NCBI GenBank assembly: GCA_964461885.1
Contig: CAYWVY010000037.1
Span: 1 to 21,559 of the forward strand
Length of the DNA stretch: 21,559 bases
Reading direction: 5' to 3'
Source: UBA288 sp964461885
Lineage (GTDB): Archaea > Halobacteriota > Methanomicrobia > Methanomicrobiales > Methanospirillaceae
In this document: one piece after another, positions 21,534 to 21,559 of the stretch
How the letters are laid out: every line of letters starts with the position of its first letter
Position numbering within the stretch: position 1 is the first letter of the stretch
The notes under the pieces: generated by a model
What the model saw: only the letters and a program-made list of their open reading frames with translations
What the model was told of the DNA's origin: nothing
Databases searched by the model: none
Program-made: the position numbers and the translations under genes

Positions 21534-21559
21534 GTCCCGTATCGGCCCTCATGAGTTTT

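Noticed and set aside
1..21559. CRISPR arrays, tRNA or rRNA genes
   Set aside because: No regularly spaced direct repeats, no T-loop/anticodon arrangement and no rRNA-like conserved stretch were seen in the non-coding gaps.

Overview
The window looks like chromosomal DNA of a GC-rich methanogenic archaeon, most likely Methanomicrobiales or a close relative. The evidence is archaea-only genes on both strands: tiaS (agmatidine synthesis), deoxyhypusine synthase, cofD (coenzyme F420), RNA polymerase subunit L, a euryarchaeal zinc-finger RPA with its companion protein, an HVO_0476-type zinc protein and an archaeal COG1395-type regulator. Several starts sit just downstream of TATA-like boxes. The order is inferred from protein resemblance and gene mix; no rRNA, mcr gene or tRNA is present to settle it.

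Layout, left to right. 1-78: probable promoter and first codons of a leftward gene. 79-4324: a regulator divergent from tiaS, a small winged-helix-like ORF, and an overlapping dys-pyrF pair. 4442-5785: a 120-aa protein carrying a complete NrdD-type zinc and glycyl-radical tail, overlapping by 4 nt a CbiZ-like/Cys-rich fusion, facing a DUF1858 redox mini-protein. 5899-9321: RPA and RPA-associated protein (11-nt overlap, oligo-T terminator), then a DUF2085 membrane protein and a histone-deacetylase-fold hydrolase.

9318-10312 is the most anomalous stretch. Three small adjacent genes (DUF202-like, DUF1328-like and an unknown) each read through only if one missing base is restored. They are either real lesions or clustered sequence errors. 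10294-13300 holds an HVO_0476-type zinc protein, CorA and an HD phosphohydrolase on the minus strand. 13341-15220 holds cofD and a convergent orphan DNA methyltransferase. 15294-16165 encodes an exported or anchored molybdopterin-domain protein with a 67-aa His-bearing membrane protein. 16174-20647 is a minus-strand run: rpoL, then the cluster transcribed as M24 peptidase, map, AAA ATPase, MBL phosphodiesterase. 20648-21559 is less GC-rich and gene-poor: one hypothetical gene, a possible pilin-like 3' remnant and an inverted repeat that could be the edge of a mobile element.

Most of the window is housekeeping (tRNA modification, hypusination, pyrimidine synthesis, replication, F420, transcription, N-terminal Met removal). 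The best candidates for something undescribed are the stand-alone glycyl-radical mini-protein with its cobamide-linked partner, and the molybdopterin protein plus tiny His-rich membrane partner. All functional statements come from motif recognition by eye; no database search was run.
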